Assembly: GCA_020161815.1 (NCBI GenBank)
Contig: JAIUOP010000001.1
Span: forward strand, 372,001 to 436,000
Source of the DNA: Actinomycetota bacterium
Lineage (GTDB): Bacteria > Actinomycetota > Actinomycetes > Actinomycetales > Dermatophilaceae
DNA length: 64,000 nt
Direction of reading: 5' to 3'
In this document: piece by piece, positions 33,893 to 45,801 of the stretch
Layout of the letters: each line of letters opens with the position of its first letter
Numbering within the stretch: the first letter of the stretch is position 1
Notes under the pieces: model-generated
Seen by the model: the letters and a program-made list of their open reading frames with translations, nothing else
What the model was told of the DNA's origin: nothing
The model's database searches: none
Made by a program: the position numbers and the translations under genes

Positions 33893-34909
33893 TCAGCTGA
33901 TCAGGCCGAGCTCCTTGACCTGGTCGCGCTCGCTGGCCAGGCGCGCCACGGAGGCCTCGATGCGCTCACGGCTGAAGTCGTTGAGGTCCAGGCCCTGGAC
34001 GATGGAGTACTCGCCGTTCTCCACGGTGCACGGGAAGGAGCTGATCAGGCCCTCGGTGAGGCCGTAGGAGCCGTCGCTGGGGACCGACATCGAGACGACC
34101 TCGCCGCCGGTGCCGAGCATCCAGTCGCGCATGTGGTCGATCGTGGCGTTGGCCGCCGAGGCCGCCGAGGACAGGCCCCGGGCCTTGATGATCGCGCCAC
34201 CACGCGTGGCGACGGTCGGGATGTAGGTGTCAGCGATCCACGCCTGGTCCACGAGGTCGGCCGCGACCTTCCCGCCCACGGTGGTGTGGAAGAGGTCGGG
34301 GTACATCGAGTCGTCGTGGTTGCCCCAGATGGCCAGGCCCTTGATCTCCTCGACCGGGACCTGGAGCTTCTTGGCGAGCATCGACTTGGCCCGGTTGTGG
34401 TCCAGACGCGTCAGCGCGTTGAAGCGCTCCTTGGGGATGTCGGGGGCGTTGTGCATCGCGATGAGGGCGTTGGTGTTCGCCGGGTTGCCCGTGACGAGGA
34501 TCTTGACGTCGTCGGCGACGACCTTGTTGAGGGCAGCGCCCTGGCCGATGAAGATCTTGCCGTTCGCGGCCAGCAGGTCGGCGCGGTCCATGCCCTCCTT
34601 GCGCGGCATGGCGCCCACGAGCATGGCGGCGTTGACGCCGTCGAAGACCTGCTCGGGGTCGTCGCCGATGACGACATTGGCCAGCGTGGGGAAGGCACAG
34701 TCGTCGAGCTCCATGACGACCCCCTCGAGGGCCTTGAGGGCCGGCGTGATCTCGAGCAGGCGCAGCTCGACCGGGGTGTCCGGACCGAGGAGGGCGCCGC
34801 TGGCGATGCGGAAGAGGAGGCTGTAGCCGATCTGGCCGGCGGCGCCGGTGACGGCGACCTTGACAGGGTTTGCGCTCACGGAATGGGACCCTTCGGTTGT
34901 GGTGATCAT
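33893..34909 (-). CDS. mdh: Malate dehydrogenase
   Basis: Citric-acid-cycle oxidation of malate to oxaloacetate. The 338-residue protein has the NAD site [21 protein letters not shown], the substrate loop [19 protein letters not shown] with its Arg pair, [27 protein letters not shown], and [15 protein letters not shown] with the catalytic His. The ATG at 34909 follows AGGAG at good spacing, so the first twelve residues (rather than a later GTG) are included. Arrangement folD-DUF3017-(convergent) mdh is common in actinobacteria. Confidence 0.97.
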   Translation of the reverse strand: MITTTEGSHSVSANPVKVAVTGAAGQIGYSLLFRIASGALLGPDTPVELRLLEITPALKALEGVVMELDDCAFPTLANVVIGDDPEQVFDGVNAAMLVGAMPRKEGMDRADLLAANGKIFIGQGAALNKVVADDVKILVTGNPANTNALIAMHNAPDIPKERFNALTRLDHNRAKSMLAKKLQVPVEEIKGLAIWGNHDDSMYPDLFHTTVGGKVAADLVDQAWIADTYIPTVATRGGAIIKARGLSSAASAANATIDHMRDWMLGTGGEVVSMSVPSDGSYGLTEGLISSFPCTVENGEYSIVQGLDLNDFSRERIEASVARLASERDQVKELGLIS

Positions 34910-34997
34910 GGCTGCTCCTGACGTTAGCAGCGCCGTGCTCCGCCAGGTCCGGCGGGAGGCCCTCCGAGACGTGCGGTCGAGCCTGTGGTGACGCCGC

Positions 34998-36854
34998 TCA
35001 GGAGTCGGTTCTGGATCGCATCCTGCGCTTGATCGCTCCGGCCCGGGTCAGGCCCCGGCGGACGCCTGCTTCGAGCGCTGGAAACCGAGCCTCGAGGCGA
35101 CGGGAGACCTGGCTCAGCGCGCCAGCCGGGGCCGTGTGGGAAGTCCCGCGCAGGGACTCGAGGTAGCGCAGCTGCTCCTCGGTCTGTCCGGGTAGGTAGG
35201 CGCTCACCTGCTCCAGCTTGTACTCGAGGAAGGGATAGTTGACGGAGGCCCAGTCCTGGTTGATGACGGAGCGGACGTGGAAGCCGGCGTCGAGGACGGC
35301 ATAGGCAAGGAGTCGCTCGAGGACGTGGGTCAGTGAGCCGTCGCGGTACTCCCCGTCCTCGGGGAAGTCGGTCCACTGCCAGTCCGCCTCGACGAGCTTG
35401 CGCAGTGTCTCCGGACGCGCCCAGAACATCGATCCGTATGCCGCCAACGGGGTGTTCTTGTCGAACTTGGTGGCGATGCCCAGTCGCTTGGCGAGCGCCT
35501 CGGCAGGTGCCCGGTTGGCGAACCACGCGTGTCCCATCGTCGGGTAGCCGATGTTGATGACCGGAGGGAAGACCATCCCCAGGGTGGGGTGCTGGTCGAA
35601 GAGGCGCAGGATCTCGGCGACATGGCCCGGTGAGTGCAGCAGGTTGTCGTAGAGGTGGTCGCGGAACAGGCCGCCGATGTTGACGGCGTCCTGGGGCGAC
35701 TTCTTGGAGTGGACCCGGCAGATGAGATCGAAGCGGTTCGAGGACAAGAGGTCGCGCTGGCCGATGAGCAGTGCGCTGGTGTCGCGGCCCTGGTTGCTAT
35801 CGACGACCCGGACGTCGACCTCTGCGATGTCATGGTCGGCCAGCTGCGTCAGGATCGAGGTGCGTTTTGCCTCGGTGTCGGTTGTGACGTGGAGGGCGTA
35901 GGGAACCGGAATGGTCCCGATCCGGGCCATCATCTCGTCGACGAGGTCGTCGTAGTAGATGTGGGCCAGGACGCCGATCCTGAGCCCCGGGCTCGGCGCC
36001 CCCACCGGGACCTGGTCACCGATGACCTCGAGGAGCGAGAGGTTGGTGTAGACGTGGCGGGGCTCGGCAGCGCGCGCGAGTGCTCGCCACAGCGCGGAGA
36101 GCGGGAAGTCGGTCTGCTCCAGCTCGGCGAGCACCCGGCGGCCTAGGACCGCCCCGTGCTCAAGGCGAGAAGACGGGGCGGCGAACAGGTCGAACGCCAG
36201 GACCGGACAGCGGGCGCGCAGCAGGTGATGGGCGCTCTCGAGCAGTGGGTCCCCGGTGGGGAAGTCCTCGACCGGCCACGCCGCCCGCCAGGTGAAGCCC
36301 GCGCCGGAGAAGGTGCGCGTGAACGACTCCGGGACCAGACCGGAGCGTGCGGCCTGGGCATCCGTGGACCAGTATGCCTCCCACGCCGGGGAGGCGAGGA
36401 GTCGCCGGCGGACGACGAGGAGGTGCGGGTGGAGGACGGTGTCGCCGTCTGCGCCCGCCTCGTCCGCCGGCTCGACCGGAGCCCGGCGCGATGTCAGTCC
36501 CCAGAAGTCGACCTCCTGGTCGGCCATCGCCGTAAAGGCCTCGACGAACGGGAACACGGGCCCGACGAAGCGCCTGTCGGCAAGGATGACCTCGTCGTGG
36601 GCCCGCACGTCATCGCTGTCGAGCGCACGGACGGTCGGCATGACGCTGCTGTCCGCCTCGGGCAGGAGCACGACCGCGTCGGCCACCTCGGCCAGTCGTG
36701 CGCGGCCACTGTTGCTCAGGGGCTGGTCGGCGACGACCACGACCCGGTCGGCCACCGAGGCCAGCCCGCGCAGGGAGTGGAGGACGAGGTCCTCGACGAT
36801 CCCGTCGGGGTCGGCGAATCGGTACGCGGCCAGGCGCTTCACAGTCGGGTCCAC
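34998..36854 (-). CDS. Rhamnan synthesis F (RgpF)-like protein
   Basis: A 618-residue protein. The C-terminal half, beginning [20 protein letters not shown] (near residue 290), has the RgpF pattern: [60 protein letters not shown] and [18 protein letters not shown]. The N-terminal half also resembles this family more weakly ([14 protein letters not shown]), so it may be a tandem of two related domains. RgpF-like proteins act in rhamnose-rich cell-wall polysaccharide assembly. A GTG start lies 12 bases after the isocitrate dehydrogenase gene, so the two may share a transcript. Confidence 0.8.
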   Translation of the reverse strand: MDPTVKRLAAYRFADPDGIVEDLVLHSLRGLASVADRVVVVADQPLSNSGRARLAEVADAVVLLPEADSSVMPTVRALDSDDVRAHDEVILADRRFVGPVFPFVEAFTAMADQEVDFWGLTSRRAPVEPADEAGADGDTVLHPHLLVVRRRLLASPAWEAYWSTDAQAARSGLVPESFTRTFSGAGFTWRAAWPVEDFPTGDPLLESAHHLLRARCPVLAFDLFAAPSSRLEHGAVLGRRVLAELEQTDFPLSALWRALARAAEPRHVYTNLSLLEVIGDQVPVGAPSPGLRIGVLAHIYYDDLVDEMMARIGTIPVPYALHVTTDTEAKRTSILTQLADHDIAEVDVRVVDSNQGRDTSALLIGQRDLLSSNRFDLICRVHSKKSPQDAVNIGGLFRDHLYDNLLHSPGHVAEILRLFDQHPTLGMVFPPVINIGYPTMGHAWFANRAPAEALAKRLGIATKFDKNTPLAAYGSMFWARPETLRKLVEADWQWTDFPEDGEYRDGSLTHVLERLLAYAVLDAGFHVRSVINQDWASVNYPFLEYKLEQVSAYLPGQTEEQLRYLESLRGTSHTAPAGALSQVSRRLEARFPALEAGVRRGLTRAGAIKRRMRSRTDS

Positions 36855-36866
36855 GGGCTCGTCTGG

Positions 36867-39125
<2,259 letters not shown>

Positions 39126-39151
39126 TTAGCGCGTATGCCGTGCGCGCACCA

Positions 39152-39763
39152 TCACGCCTCCCGCTCATCCGGGCGCGTGGTCACCTGTCGCAGGGCTGCG
39201 GCGACCACGGGCAGGTGCTCGTGCACCTGGGCGGTCATCTGCTCCCACACGCGCCTCGGCTTGAGGTAGGGGTCGACGACGTCGGTGCGCTCGGCCGAGC
39301 GGTGCAGCCGCCCCGCCCGGCGATGACCCGCCGCCAGCGTGAACACGTGGCTGAGCCCGCCGCCGGGCACGAGGTCGACGGCATGGTCCCTCAGGGCATG
39401 GGCCAGGTCGCCGAGCGAATGGGCACGGTCGAAGGCCTCCGGCACGAGCCAGCCGACCGCGGCGGCGTGCTCACGGGTGGCCCCGATGATGAGGTCGGCG
39501 GCGTGGATCAGCTCCGGCGTGACCTGACGGGCCCGGAATGCCAGACCGTCAAGACCCGCATCGGAGACGAGCCGCAGCGACTGCTCGTGCATCGGCGCAC
39601 CCACCACCGCTCCCGTGCCGGCGCTCTCGACGAGGACGCCGGTGCCGACGAGCTCGGCGGCGAGCAGGTGCGCGATGTAGGGGGACCGGCAGATGTTGCC
39701 CGTGCAGAGCACGAGGACGCGCCCGCCCTCAGCAGGCTGAGGAGCGGGCGCGTCGGCGCTCAT
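39152..39763 (-). CDS. Low-molecular-weight protein tyrosine phosphatase
   Basis: A 203-residue phosphatase with the P-loop C20-TGNIC-R26 followed by SPYIAHLLAAEL, and the general-acid Asp in TDVVDPYLKP near residue 170. The loop before it (SAGTGAVVGAPMHEQS) is also typical. About 40 residues longer than usual, mostly in an Arg/His-rich region before the acid loop. Such enzymes often control polysaccharide synthesis by dephosphorylating tyrosine kinases; no kinase gene is in the window. Eight bases after the acyl-CoA carboxylase epsilon gene, so in the same operon. Confidence 0.9.
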   Translation of the reverse strand: MSADAPAPQPAEGGRVLVLCTGNICRSPYIAHLLAAELVGTGVLVESAGTGAVVGAPMHEQSLRLVSDAGLDGLAFRARQVTPELIHAADLIIGATREHAAAVGWLVPEAFDRAHSLGDLAHALRDHAVDLVPGGGLSHVFTLAAGHRRAGRLHRSAERTDVVDPYLKPRRVWEQMTAQVHEHLPVVAAALRQVTTRPDEREA

Positions 39764-39771
39764 CGTCGGAC

Positions 39772-40029
39772 TCAGCGCGGATGGGCCGAGGCGCGCCAGC
39801 CACCGGGTCCGTGGCTGCTGCCCGAGCGCACGGCGCGGGCGTGGTCGGCCCAGTGCGACGGGGTCGCACCGGTCTCCTCCCCGCCGCTGCCGGAGGCCCC
39901 GGCCAGCACGGCCACCAGGGCCGCGACCTGCTCGGGGGTGGCCTCCCCGTGGATCGTGATGCCCGCGGGCGTGGCGGCAACCTCGGCCACCGCGTCAGGG
40001 GCGGTGGGCTGGGGGTCAGCGGACGGCAT
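39772..40029 (-). CDS. Acyl-CoA carboxylase epsilon subunit
   Basis: An 85-residue protein with the AccE pattern: ITIHGEATPEQVAALVAVLAG, then a Gly/Ser linker and a WADHARAVR...GGWRAS end. Epsilon subunits stabilise actinobacterial acyl-CoA carboxylase complexes and nearly always follow the beta gene, as here (25 bases). The ATG lies inside a copy of the iterated motif GTATGCCGT (40031-40023), six bases after GAGGAG. Confidence 0.9.
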   Translation of the reverse strand: MPSADPQPTAPDAVAEVAATPAGITIHGEATPEQVAALVAVLAGASGSGGEETGATPSHWADHARAVRSGSSHGPGGWRASAHPR

Positions 40030-40054
40030 ACGAACTCCTCGGGGATCGCGACGA

Positions 40055-41677
40055 TCAGAGCGGGATGTTGCCGTGCTTCTTGGGGGGCAGCGAGGCGCGC
40101 TTGGTGCGCAGCGCCCGCAGCGCCTTGGACACGTTCATCCGGGTGTTGGAGGGCGTGATGACGGTGTCGATGTAGCCCCGCTCGGCCGCGATGTAGGGGT
40201 TGGCGAGGGTGTCCTCGTACTCCTTGATGAAGGCGGCGCGCGCCTCGTCGACCGAGCGGCCCTCCTCGGCCGCCGCCGCGAGTTCCTTGCGGTAGAGGAT
40301 GTTGACGGCACCCTGCGCGCCCATCACGGCGATCTGCGCGGTCGGCCACGCGAGGTTGATGTCGGCGCCGAGGTGCTTGGACCCCATGACGTCGTAGGCG
40401 CCGCCGTAGGCCTTGCGGGTGATGACCGTGACCAGCGGCACGGTGGCCTCGGCATACGCATAGATGAGCTTGGCGCCGCGGCGGATGATGCCGTCCCACT
40501 CCTGGTCGGTCCCCGGGAGGAAGCCGGGCACGTCGACGAAGGTGAGGATCGGGACGTTGAAGGCGTCGCAGGTGCGCACGAATCGGGCGGCCTTCTCGGA
40601 GGCGTCGATGTCGAGGGTCCCGGCGAACTGCATCGGGTTGTTGGCGACGACACCGACCGAGCGGCCCTCGACGCGACCGAAGCCGGTGATCATGTTGGGG
40701 GCGAAGAGCGGGGAGACCTCGAGGAACTCACCGTCGTCGAGCACCCGCTCGATGACCTGGTGCATGTCATAGGGGACGTTCGGGGAGTCCGGGATGATCG
40801 TGTCGAGGAAGCGGTCGTCGTCGGTGACCTCCAGGTCGAGCTCGCCACCGAAGACCGGAGCGTCCTCGAGGTTGTTGCTCGGCAGGTAGGACAGCAGCGC
40901 CTTGACGTAGTCGATCGCGTCGTCCTCGTCGGCCCCCATGTAGTGCGCGACACCGGACTTGGTGTTGTGGGTGCGCGCGCCGCCGAGCTCCTCGAAGCCG
41001 ACGTCCTCACCGGTGACGGTCTTGATGACGTCGGGGCCGGTGATGAACATGTGCGAGGTCTGGTCGACCATGACGGTGAAGTCGGTGACGGCGGGGGAGT
41101 AGACCGCACCGCCGGCGCACGGGCCCATGATGAGCGAGATCTGCGGGATGACGCCGCTGGCGTGGACATTGCGGCGGAAGATCTCGCCGTAGAGCCCGAG
41201 CGAGACCACGCCCTCCTGGATGCGGGCACCGCCGGAGTCGTTGAGGCCGATGACCGGGCAGCCGATCTTCATGGCGAAGTCCATGACCTTGCAGATCTTC
41301 TCGCCGAAGACCTCACCGAGGGAGCCACCGAAGACGGTGAAGTCCTGGGCGAAGATCGCCACCGTGCGGCCGTCGATCGTGCCGTAGCCGGTGACGACGC
41401 CGTCGCCGTAGGGGCGCGACTTCTCCTGGCCGAAGGCATTGCTGCGGTGGCGGGCGTACTTGTCCATCTCCACGAAGCTGCCCTCGTCGAGCAGGATCTC
41501 GATCCGCTCACGGGCCGTCTTCTTGCCCTTGGCATGCTGCTTGTCGACCGCCCGCGCCGACCCGGCGTGCGCGACCTCCTCGACCCGCCGCTTCAGGTCC
41601 TTGAGCTTGCCCGCCGTGGAGGACAGGTCGATGTCGGTCGCTGCGCCGGGACCGGTGGACGTGGTGTCGCTCGCCAT
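40055..41677 (-). CDS. pccB: Acyl-CoA carboxylase beta subunit (propionyl-CoA carboxylase carboxyltransferase type)
   Basis: Moves CO2 from biotin to acetyl- or propionyl-CoA. 540 residues with [19 protein letters not shown] near 50, [34 protein letters not shown] (first oxyanion site), and [20 protein letters not shown] plus [16 protein letters not shown] (second). Unlike the fused carboxyltransferase at 12734 it has its epsilon partner beside it and birA divergent, so it belongs to normal fatty-acid or mycolic-type metabolism. On the minus strand TAGGCT ends seven bases before the ATG, sharing bases with the birA promoter. Confidence 0.95.
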   Translation of the reverse strand: MASDTTSTGPGAATDIDLSSTAGKLKDLKRRVEEVAHAGSARAVDKQHAKGKKTARERIEILLDEGSFVEMDKYARHRSNAFGQEKSRPYGDGVVTGYGTIDGRTVAIFAQDFTVFGGSLGEVFGEKICKVMDFAMKIGCPVIGLNDSGGARIQEGVVSLGLYGEIFRRNVHASGVIPQISLIMGPCAGGAVYSPAVTDFTVMVDQTSHMFITGPDVIKTVTGEDVGFEELGGARTHNTKSGVAHYMGADEDDAIDYVKALLSYLPSNNLEDAPVFGGELDLEVTDDDRFLDTIIPDSPNVPYDMHQVIERVLDDGEFLEVSPLFAPNMITGFGRVEGRSVGVVANNPMQFAGTLDIDASEKAARFVRTCDAFNVPILTFVDVPGFLPGTDQEWDGIIRRGAKLIYAYAEATVPLVTVITRKAYGGAYDVMGSKHLGADINLAWPTAQIAVMGAQGAVNILYRKELAAAAEEGRSVDEARAAFIKEYEDTLANPYIAAERGYIDTVITPSNTRMNVSKALRALRTKRASLPPKKHGNIPL

Positions 41678-41684
41678 GTTCCTG

Positions 41685-41694
41685 AGCCTAGCCT
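41685..41694. promoter_or_regulatory. Overlapping divergent -10 elements of pccB and birA
   Basis: AGCCTAGCCT reads TAGGCT on the minus strand and TAGCCT on the plus strand. Each ends exactly seven bases before a start codon (pccB ATG 41677, birA GTG 41702). Only one gene could be started at a time, and both messages would be leaderless. Confidence 0.6.
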
Positions 41695-41701
41695 TGGCAC
41701 C

Positions 41702-42469
41702 GTGCCCGCACAGGAGGACCCCCGACCGCTCGTCGCCGCCGACGTGCAGCCCGGCGACCCGTGGGGCCCCGTCGAGCTCCTCGACGAGGTCGACTCGACC
41801 AATGCGGTGCTCTCGGCCGACCCCCGGCCCTGGCGGATCGTCGTCGCCGAGCGCCAGCGCCAGGGCCGCGGACGCCTCGCCCGCACCTGGGTCACGACGC
41901 CCGGCGCCTCGCTCGCCGTCTCCACCCTCGTGCCCGTCAGCGGTATGCCGTTGGGCTGGGTCCCGCTCGTCGCCGGCCTGGCGCTCGCCGAGGCGATCAC
42001 CGAGACCTCCGGGCTGGCCACGACCCTCAAGTGGCCCAACGACGTGCTCCTTCCCGCGGCCGGTCAGCGCAAGGTCGCGGGCATCCTCTGCGAGTGGACG
42101 TCGGCAGGCGTCATCGTCGGCACCGGCGTCAACGTGGGGCAGGCGCCGGGCGAGCTCCCCCTCGACACGGCCACGTCGGTGCGCGCCGCGGGTGGCGAGG
42201 TCGGCCGGGAAGCCCTGCTCACGGCATACCTGGCCTGCCTGGCCGCCCTGCTGCAGGAGGCGGGACGGGACCTGGCGGGGGTGCGGGCCCGCTACGCCGC
42301 AAGGTGCGGGACCCTCGACGCGCCGGTGCGCGTCCTCGAACCCACGACCGAACGTTCCGGGGTCGCCCGCAGGATCGACGACGAGGGCAGACTGGTCCTC
42401 CAGACCCCGGACGGGCCGTATGCCGTGAGCGCCGGGGACGTCGTCCACGTGCGTCCGGCGGTGGACTGA
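41702..42469 (+). CDS. birA: Biotin--[acetyl-CoA-carboxylase] ligase
   Basis: Attaches biotin to carrier proteins via biotinyl-AMP. 255 residues from the GTG at 41702; no DNA-binding domain, as in group I BirA enzymes. Signatures: [12 protein letters not shown] (start), [17 protein letters not shown] (biotin loop GRGR), [31 protein letters not shown] (catalytic Lys in KWPND) and VGTGVNVGQ. The C-terminal domain follows. Next to the carboxylase it serves. A frame open far upstream is only the antisense of the carboxylase. Confidence 0.95.
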   Translation: MPAQEDPRPLVAADVQPGDPWGPVELLDEVDSTNAVLSADPRPWRIVVAERQRQGRGRLARTWVTTPGASLAVSTLVPVSGMPLGWVPLVAGLALAEAITETSGLATTLKWPNDVLLPAAGQRKVAGILCEWTSAGVIVGTGVNVGQAPGELPLDTATSVRAAGGEVGREALLTAYLACLAALLQEAGRDLAGVRARYAARCGTLDAPVRVLEPTTERSGVARRIDDEGRLVLQTPDGPYAVSAGDVVHVRPAVD

Positions 42470-42484
42470 CCCGAGCGAGGTGTG

Positions 42485-43576
42485 ATGGGCGAGGAGCAAG
42501 AGGCAGGCGCCGCTGACCCCCGCCCGCTCACGGCCGAGGCGGTGGAGGCGGCCCTGCTCGGGCGCACGGCCTCGATGGTCAGCCGGGAGGTCAGCGCCGA
42601 GGCCGAGGTCTCGCTGGCGCGGGCGCGCCGGCTCTGGCATGCGCTCGGCTTCCAGGTCGTCGACGACGACGCCGCGATGTTCACCGAGGCGGACCTGGTC
42701 GCGCTCCGGTCGGTGTCGCGCCTCACCCGCGACGTCGGGCTCGAGGAGGACCTGGCGCTGGGAATGACCCGCGCCTTCGCGCGCACGGCCGATCGCCTCG
42801 CCGTCTGGCAGACCCAGCTCGTCGCCGAGGCGATCATGGACCCCTCGGAGGAGGCCGGGCCGCACGAGGCCGACGCCCGCGCCGTCACCGACCCGGCCGT
42901 GGCCCACCGCGCCGCCGAGCGCCTCGTCGACCTGGCCGACGAGCTGGAGCCGCTGCTCGTCTACGCGTGGCGGCGCCACCTGGCCAACGCCATCGCGCGG
43001 ATGCTCGCCGATGCCGACCGGACCGACGACCCGTCCGCCCCCGCACGGGTCATCGGCTTCGCCGACCTGGTGAACTTCACCTCGCACGTCCGCCGGATGA
43101 CCGAGCGCCAGCTCGCGAGCCTGGTCCAGCGCTTCGAGCACCTGGCGACCGACGTGGTGACGACGCACGGCGGGCGGGTCATCAAGACGGTGGGGGACGA
43201 GATCCTCTTCGTCCACACCGACCCCGCGGCCGCGGCGGCCATCGCGATCGACCTCGTGGCGGCCATGGGTGAGGACGAGCTGCTCCCGGACGTCCGCGTG
43301 GGGATGGCCTGGGGAAGCGTGGTGTCCCGCCTCGGCGACGTCTTCGGGGTGACGGTCAACCGCGCCAGCCGCCTCACCTCGGTCACGCCGAGCGGTCGGG
43401 TGTTCGTCGACGACGAGCTCGCGCGCCGCCTGGGCTCGGTGAGCGGCTTCCGCACGACCGCGCAGCGACGACGCACCCTGCGCGGGATCGGCACGGTCAC
43501 ACCCTCTGAGCTCCAGCGCGCTCCGGGAGCGCGCCGGAGCGCCGGATCCACCCTCAGCCCTACGATCTCTTCATGA
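42485..43576 (+). CDS. Class III adenylate cyclase with N-terminal regulatory domain
   Basis: A 363-residue soluble cyclase (a GTG at 42482 would add one residue). The first 165 residues are helical and resemble the autoinhibitory domain of mycobacterial Rv1264-type enzymes. The catalytic domain has metal-binding D194 in [10 protein letters not shown] and D238 in KTVGDEI, adenine-selecting K234 and D286 (GDVFG), and transition-state N293 and R297 in VNRASRLT, all present, so active cAMP synthesis is expected. Upstream gap to birA is 15 bases; it overlaps the response regulator gene by 4 bases, so cAMP and phosphorelay components share one transcript. Confidence 0.92.
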   Translation: MGEEQEAGAADPRPLTAEAVEAALLGRTASMVSREVSAEAEVSLARARRLWHALGFQVVDDDAAMFTEADLVALRSVSRLTRDVGLEEDLALGMTRAFARTADRLAVWQTQLVAEAIMDPSEEAGPHEADARAVTDPAVAHRAAERLVDLADELEPLLVYAWRRHLANAIARMLADADRTDDPSAPARVIGFADLVNFTSHVRRMTERQLASLVQRFEHLATDVVTTHGGRVIKTVGDEILFVHTDPAAAAAIAIDLVAAMGEDELLPDVRVGMAWGSVVSRLGDVFGVTVNRASRLTSVTPSGRVFVDDELARRLGSVSGFRTTAQRRRTLRGIGTVTPSELQRAPGARRSAGSTLSPTISS

Positions 43577-44250
43577 CCAAGGTCCTGCTCGCCGAGGACG
43601 ACGCGGCGATCTCCGAGCCGCTCGCGCGTGCGCTGCGGCGCGAGGGCTACGAGGTCGAGGTCGTCGAGGACGGACCCGCGGCCCTGGAGGCCGGCCGCCT
43701 CGGGCCGGACCTGCTCGTGCTCGACCTGGGCCTGCCGGGGCTCGACGGACTCGACGTGTGCCGCCGCCTCCGGGGCGAGGGCCTGACGGTGCCGGTGCTC
43801 ATCCTCACGGCCCGGGCCGACGAGGTGGACACCGTCGTCGGTCTCGACGCCGGCGCCGACGACTACGTCACCAAGCCGTTCCGGCTCGCCGAGCTGCTGG
43901 CCCGGGCGCGGGCGCTGCTGCGGCGCGGCACGGCCGATGTCGCCGGGCACGAGAACGCGCCGGTCAGGATCGATCCCGGCGGCCACCGCGTCTTCGTCAA
44001 CGGCACCGAGGTGCCGTTGACCGCCAAGGAGTTCGAGCTGCTCACCGTGCTCGTGCGGCACGAGGGCAAGGTCGTCTCCCGGGAGCAACTCATGCGCGAC
44101 GTCTGGGACACCGCGTGGTACGGCAGCACCAAGACGCTCGACATGCACATCTCCGTCCTCCGGCGCAAGCTCGGCGACGACGTGAGCAACCAGCGCCTCA
44201 TCACCACGGTCCGGGGCGTCGGCTTCCGCTTCGACAACCAGCCTGGCTGA
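43573..44250 (+). CDS. OmpR-family response regulator
   Basis: 225 residues. Receiver domain with acidic pair E8-D9-D10, phosphoacceptor D51 (LLVLDLGLPGLDG), and Lys in DDYVTKPFRLAELL. The C-terminal winged helix has VFVNGTEVPLTAKEFELL, VVSREQLMRDVW, KTLDMHISVLRRKL and VRGVGFRF. Paired with the kinase encoded six bases later. Targets are not known. Confidence 0.95.
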   Translation: MTKVLLAEDDAAISEPLARALRREGYEVEVVEDGPAALEAGRLGPDLLVLDLGLPGLDGLDVCRRLRGEGLTVPVLILTARADEVDTVVGLDAGADDYVTKPFRLAELLARARALLRRGTADVAGHENAPVRIDPGGHRVFVNGTEVPLTAKEFELLTVLVRHEGKVVSREQLMRDVWDTAWYGSTKTLDMHISVLRRKLGDDVSNQRLITTVRGVGFRFDNQPG

Positions 44251-44256
44251 CCGGCC

Positions 44257-45273
44257 GTGCTGGCCCTCCTGCGTGGCGTCGTGCTGCGGGTCGTCGCCAT
44301 CACCATGGCGGTCGTGGTGCTGCCCCTCCTGGCGATGCTCGTGTGGTGGGGATCCTCGGGCTCCTGGTCCGACGGCCCGGGGGGGACGATCACCCCGCTG
44401 CAGGCGATCGGCCTGCTCCTGTCCCTGGCCCTCGTGACCTCCTCGGTGGCCGTCGTCGCGGGCTTCGTCCACGTCCATCGAGTCACCGACCTGGTGCTCC
44501 CCGCCCTCGCCGGCATCGTCGCGCAGACCGAGCGGGTCGAGGAGGGCGTCAAGGCCCGCCCGATCGCCACGACGGGAGTCGCCGAGATCGACGCCCTGTC
44601 GGCGGCCATGACGCGGGGGACACGGGTCGCCGCCAAGCGGCTCGCGGCCGAGCGCGACTTCGCGGCGGACGCCTCGCACCAGCTCCGCACCCCCCTCACA
44701 GCGCTCCTCATGCGCCTGGAGGAGATCGCCTCGACCCGCGACCTGGCCGTCGTGGAGGAGGAGTGCCACATCGCCATCGCGCAGGTGGAGCGGCTCAGTG
44801 GCGTCGTCGACGACCTCCTCGCGCGCAGCCGCAGCGGCAGCGAGGGGGCCTCGAGCATCTCGCTGGACTCGGTCCTGGCCTCGTTGCAGCGCGAGTGGCA
44901 GCCGGCCTTCGCGGCGGCCCGGAGGACGATCAGGGTCAGTGGCGACCGCGGCCTGCGGGTGCACTCGGAGCCGGGCACGCTCGCCCAGATCTTCTCCACC
45001 CTCTTCGAGAACTCACTCGCCCACGGCGCGGGCACCACGACGGTCGCGGCCCGACGGTCGGGCCCGTCGGTCGTCATCGAGGTCTTCGACGAGGGGGAAG
45101 GCATCTCGCCCGCACTCGCACCCCACGTCTTCGAGCGCTCCGTCTCCTCCTCCGGCAGCGGGCTCGGCCTGGCCGTCGCCCGGGACCTGGCTGCCTCGCA
45201 CGGTGGGCGCCTCGAGCTGGTGTCCACGGCGGGAGCCCGGTTCGCGCTCTTCCTCTCCGGCGGAGGGCAGTGA
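44257..45273 (+). CDS. Two-component sensor histidine kinase
   Basis: 338 residues from a GTG. Two membrane segments (about 8-31 and 47-72) enclose a very short external loop of some 15 residues, so a signal within the membrane or through a partner is more likely than a large ligand. H141 in DASHQLRTPLTALL is the phosphorylation site; the ATPase domain has FENSLAHGAG (N box), DEGEGISPA (G1) and SGSGLGLAVARDLAASHGG (G2). Partner of the preceding response regulator. Confidence 0.94.
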   Translation: MLALLRGVVLRVVAITMAVVVLPLLAMLVWWGSSGSWSDGPGGTITPLQAIGLLLSLALVTSSVAVVAGFVHVHRVTDLVLPALAGIVAQTERVEEGVKARPIATTGVAEIDALSAAMTRGTRVAAKRLAAERDFAADASHQLRTPLTALLMRLEEIASTRDLAVVEEECHIAIAQVERLSGVVDDLLARSRSGSEGASSISLDSVLASLQREWQPAFAAARRTIRVSGDRGLRVHSEPGTLAQIFSTLFENSLAHGAGTTTVAARRSGPSVVIEVFDEGEGISPALAPHVFERSVSSSGSGLGLAVARDLAASHGGRLELVSTAGARFALFLSGGGQ

Positions 45274-45283
45274 CGGCGGCGCG

Positions 45284-45760
45284 TCAGCTGTCGCTGCGGT
45301 CGCGGGGCTCGCCGGCGAAGACGAAGGTGCGATAGGCCCAGAAGCGCAGGATCGTCCCCAGGACGATGCCGATGAGCTTGGAGGCATTGTCCGCTGCGAG
45401 GCTCTGGAACTGGAGCACGTAGTGGCTGAAGCCGACGATGCCGATCTGGAGGAGCATCGCGACGCCATTGGTGCCGAGGAAGAGGACCGCCTCGTGGTGC
45501 GGTGGCCGATTGCGACGGTGCCGGAACGTCCACATCCGGTTGCCGATCCACGCGAAGCCGGTCGCGAGCGCCGCGCTGACGAGGGTGGCAGTCGTCGGCT
45601 TGGACTGGAGGAGCGTGTGCCGCAGCAGGTTGAACGAGCCCATGTCGATGACGAAGGCGATGCCGCCGATGATCCCGAACTTGACCAGCTCACGGTAGAG
45701 CGTGCCCATGGCGGCACGGAGCCGGTCGAGCAGGCTCGGTCGCAACTCGGGGGTCGGCAC
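45284..45760 (-). CDS. GtrA-family membrane protein
   Basis: 158 residues with four membrane segments; VKFGIIGGIAFVIDMGSFNLLR and SAALATGFAWIGNRMWTFRH are the GtrA signatures, with FWAYRTFVFAG at the end. GtrA-like proteins help move lipid-linked sugars across the membrane. The GTG is preceded on the minus strand by TAGGCT and exactly seven bases, with no Shine-Dalgarno. Convergent with the histidine kinase gene (10 bases apart) and divergent from purK. Confidence 0.92.
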   Translation of the reverse strand: MPTPELRPSLLDRLRAAMGTLYRELVKFGIIGGIAFVIDMGSFNLLRHTLLQSKPTTATLVSAALATGFAWIGNRMWTFRHRRNRPPHHEAVLFLGTNGVAMLLQIGIVGFSHYVLQFQSLAADNASKLIGIVLGTILRFWAYRTFVFAGEPRDRSDS

Positions 45761-45767
45761 GACGGAC

Positions 45768-45794
45768 AGCCTAACTGCGGCCGACGACTAGGCT
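45768..45794. promoter_or_regulatory. Divergent leaderless promoters of gtrA-like gene and purK
   Basis: TAGGCT on the minus strand (45773-45768) ends seven bases before the GtrA-family GTG; TAGGCT on the plus strand (45789-45794) ends seven bases before the purK GTG. No ribosome binding sites are seen. Confidence 0.55.
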
Positions 45795-45801
45795 CGCCCT
45801 C

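Noticed and set aside
39140..41701. Upstream extension of the birA frame to over 1100 residues
   Set aside because: The first part is antisense to the phosphatase and carboxylase genes; BirA homology begins only at 41702, where a promoter-like element also stands.
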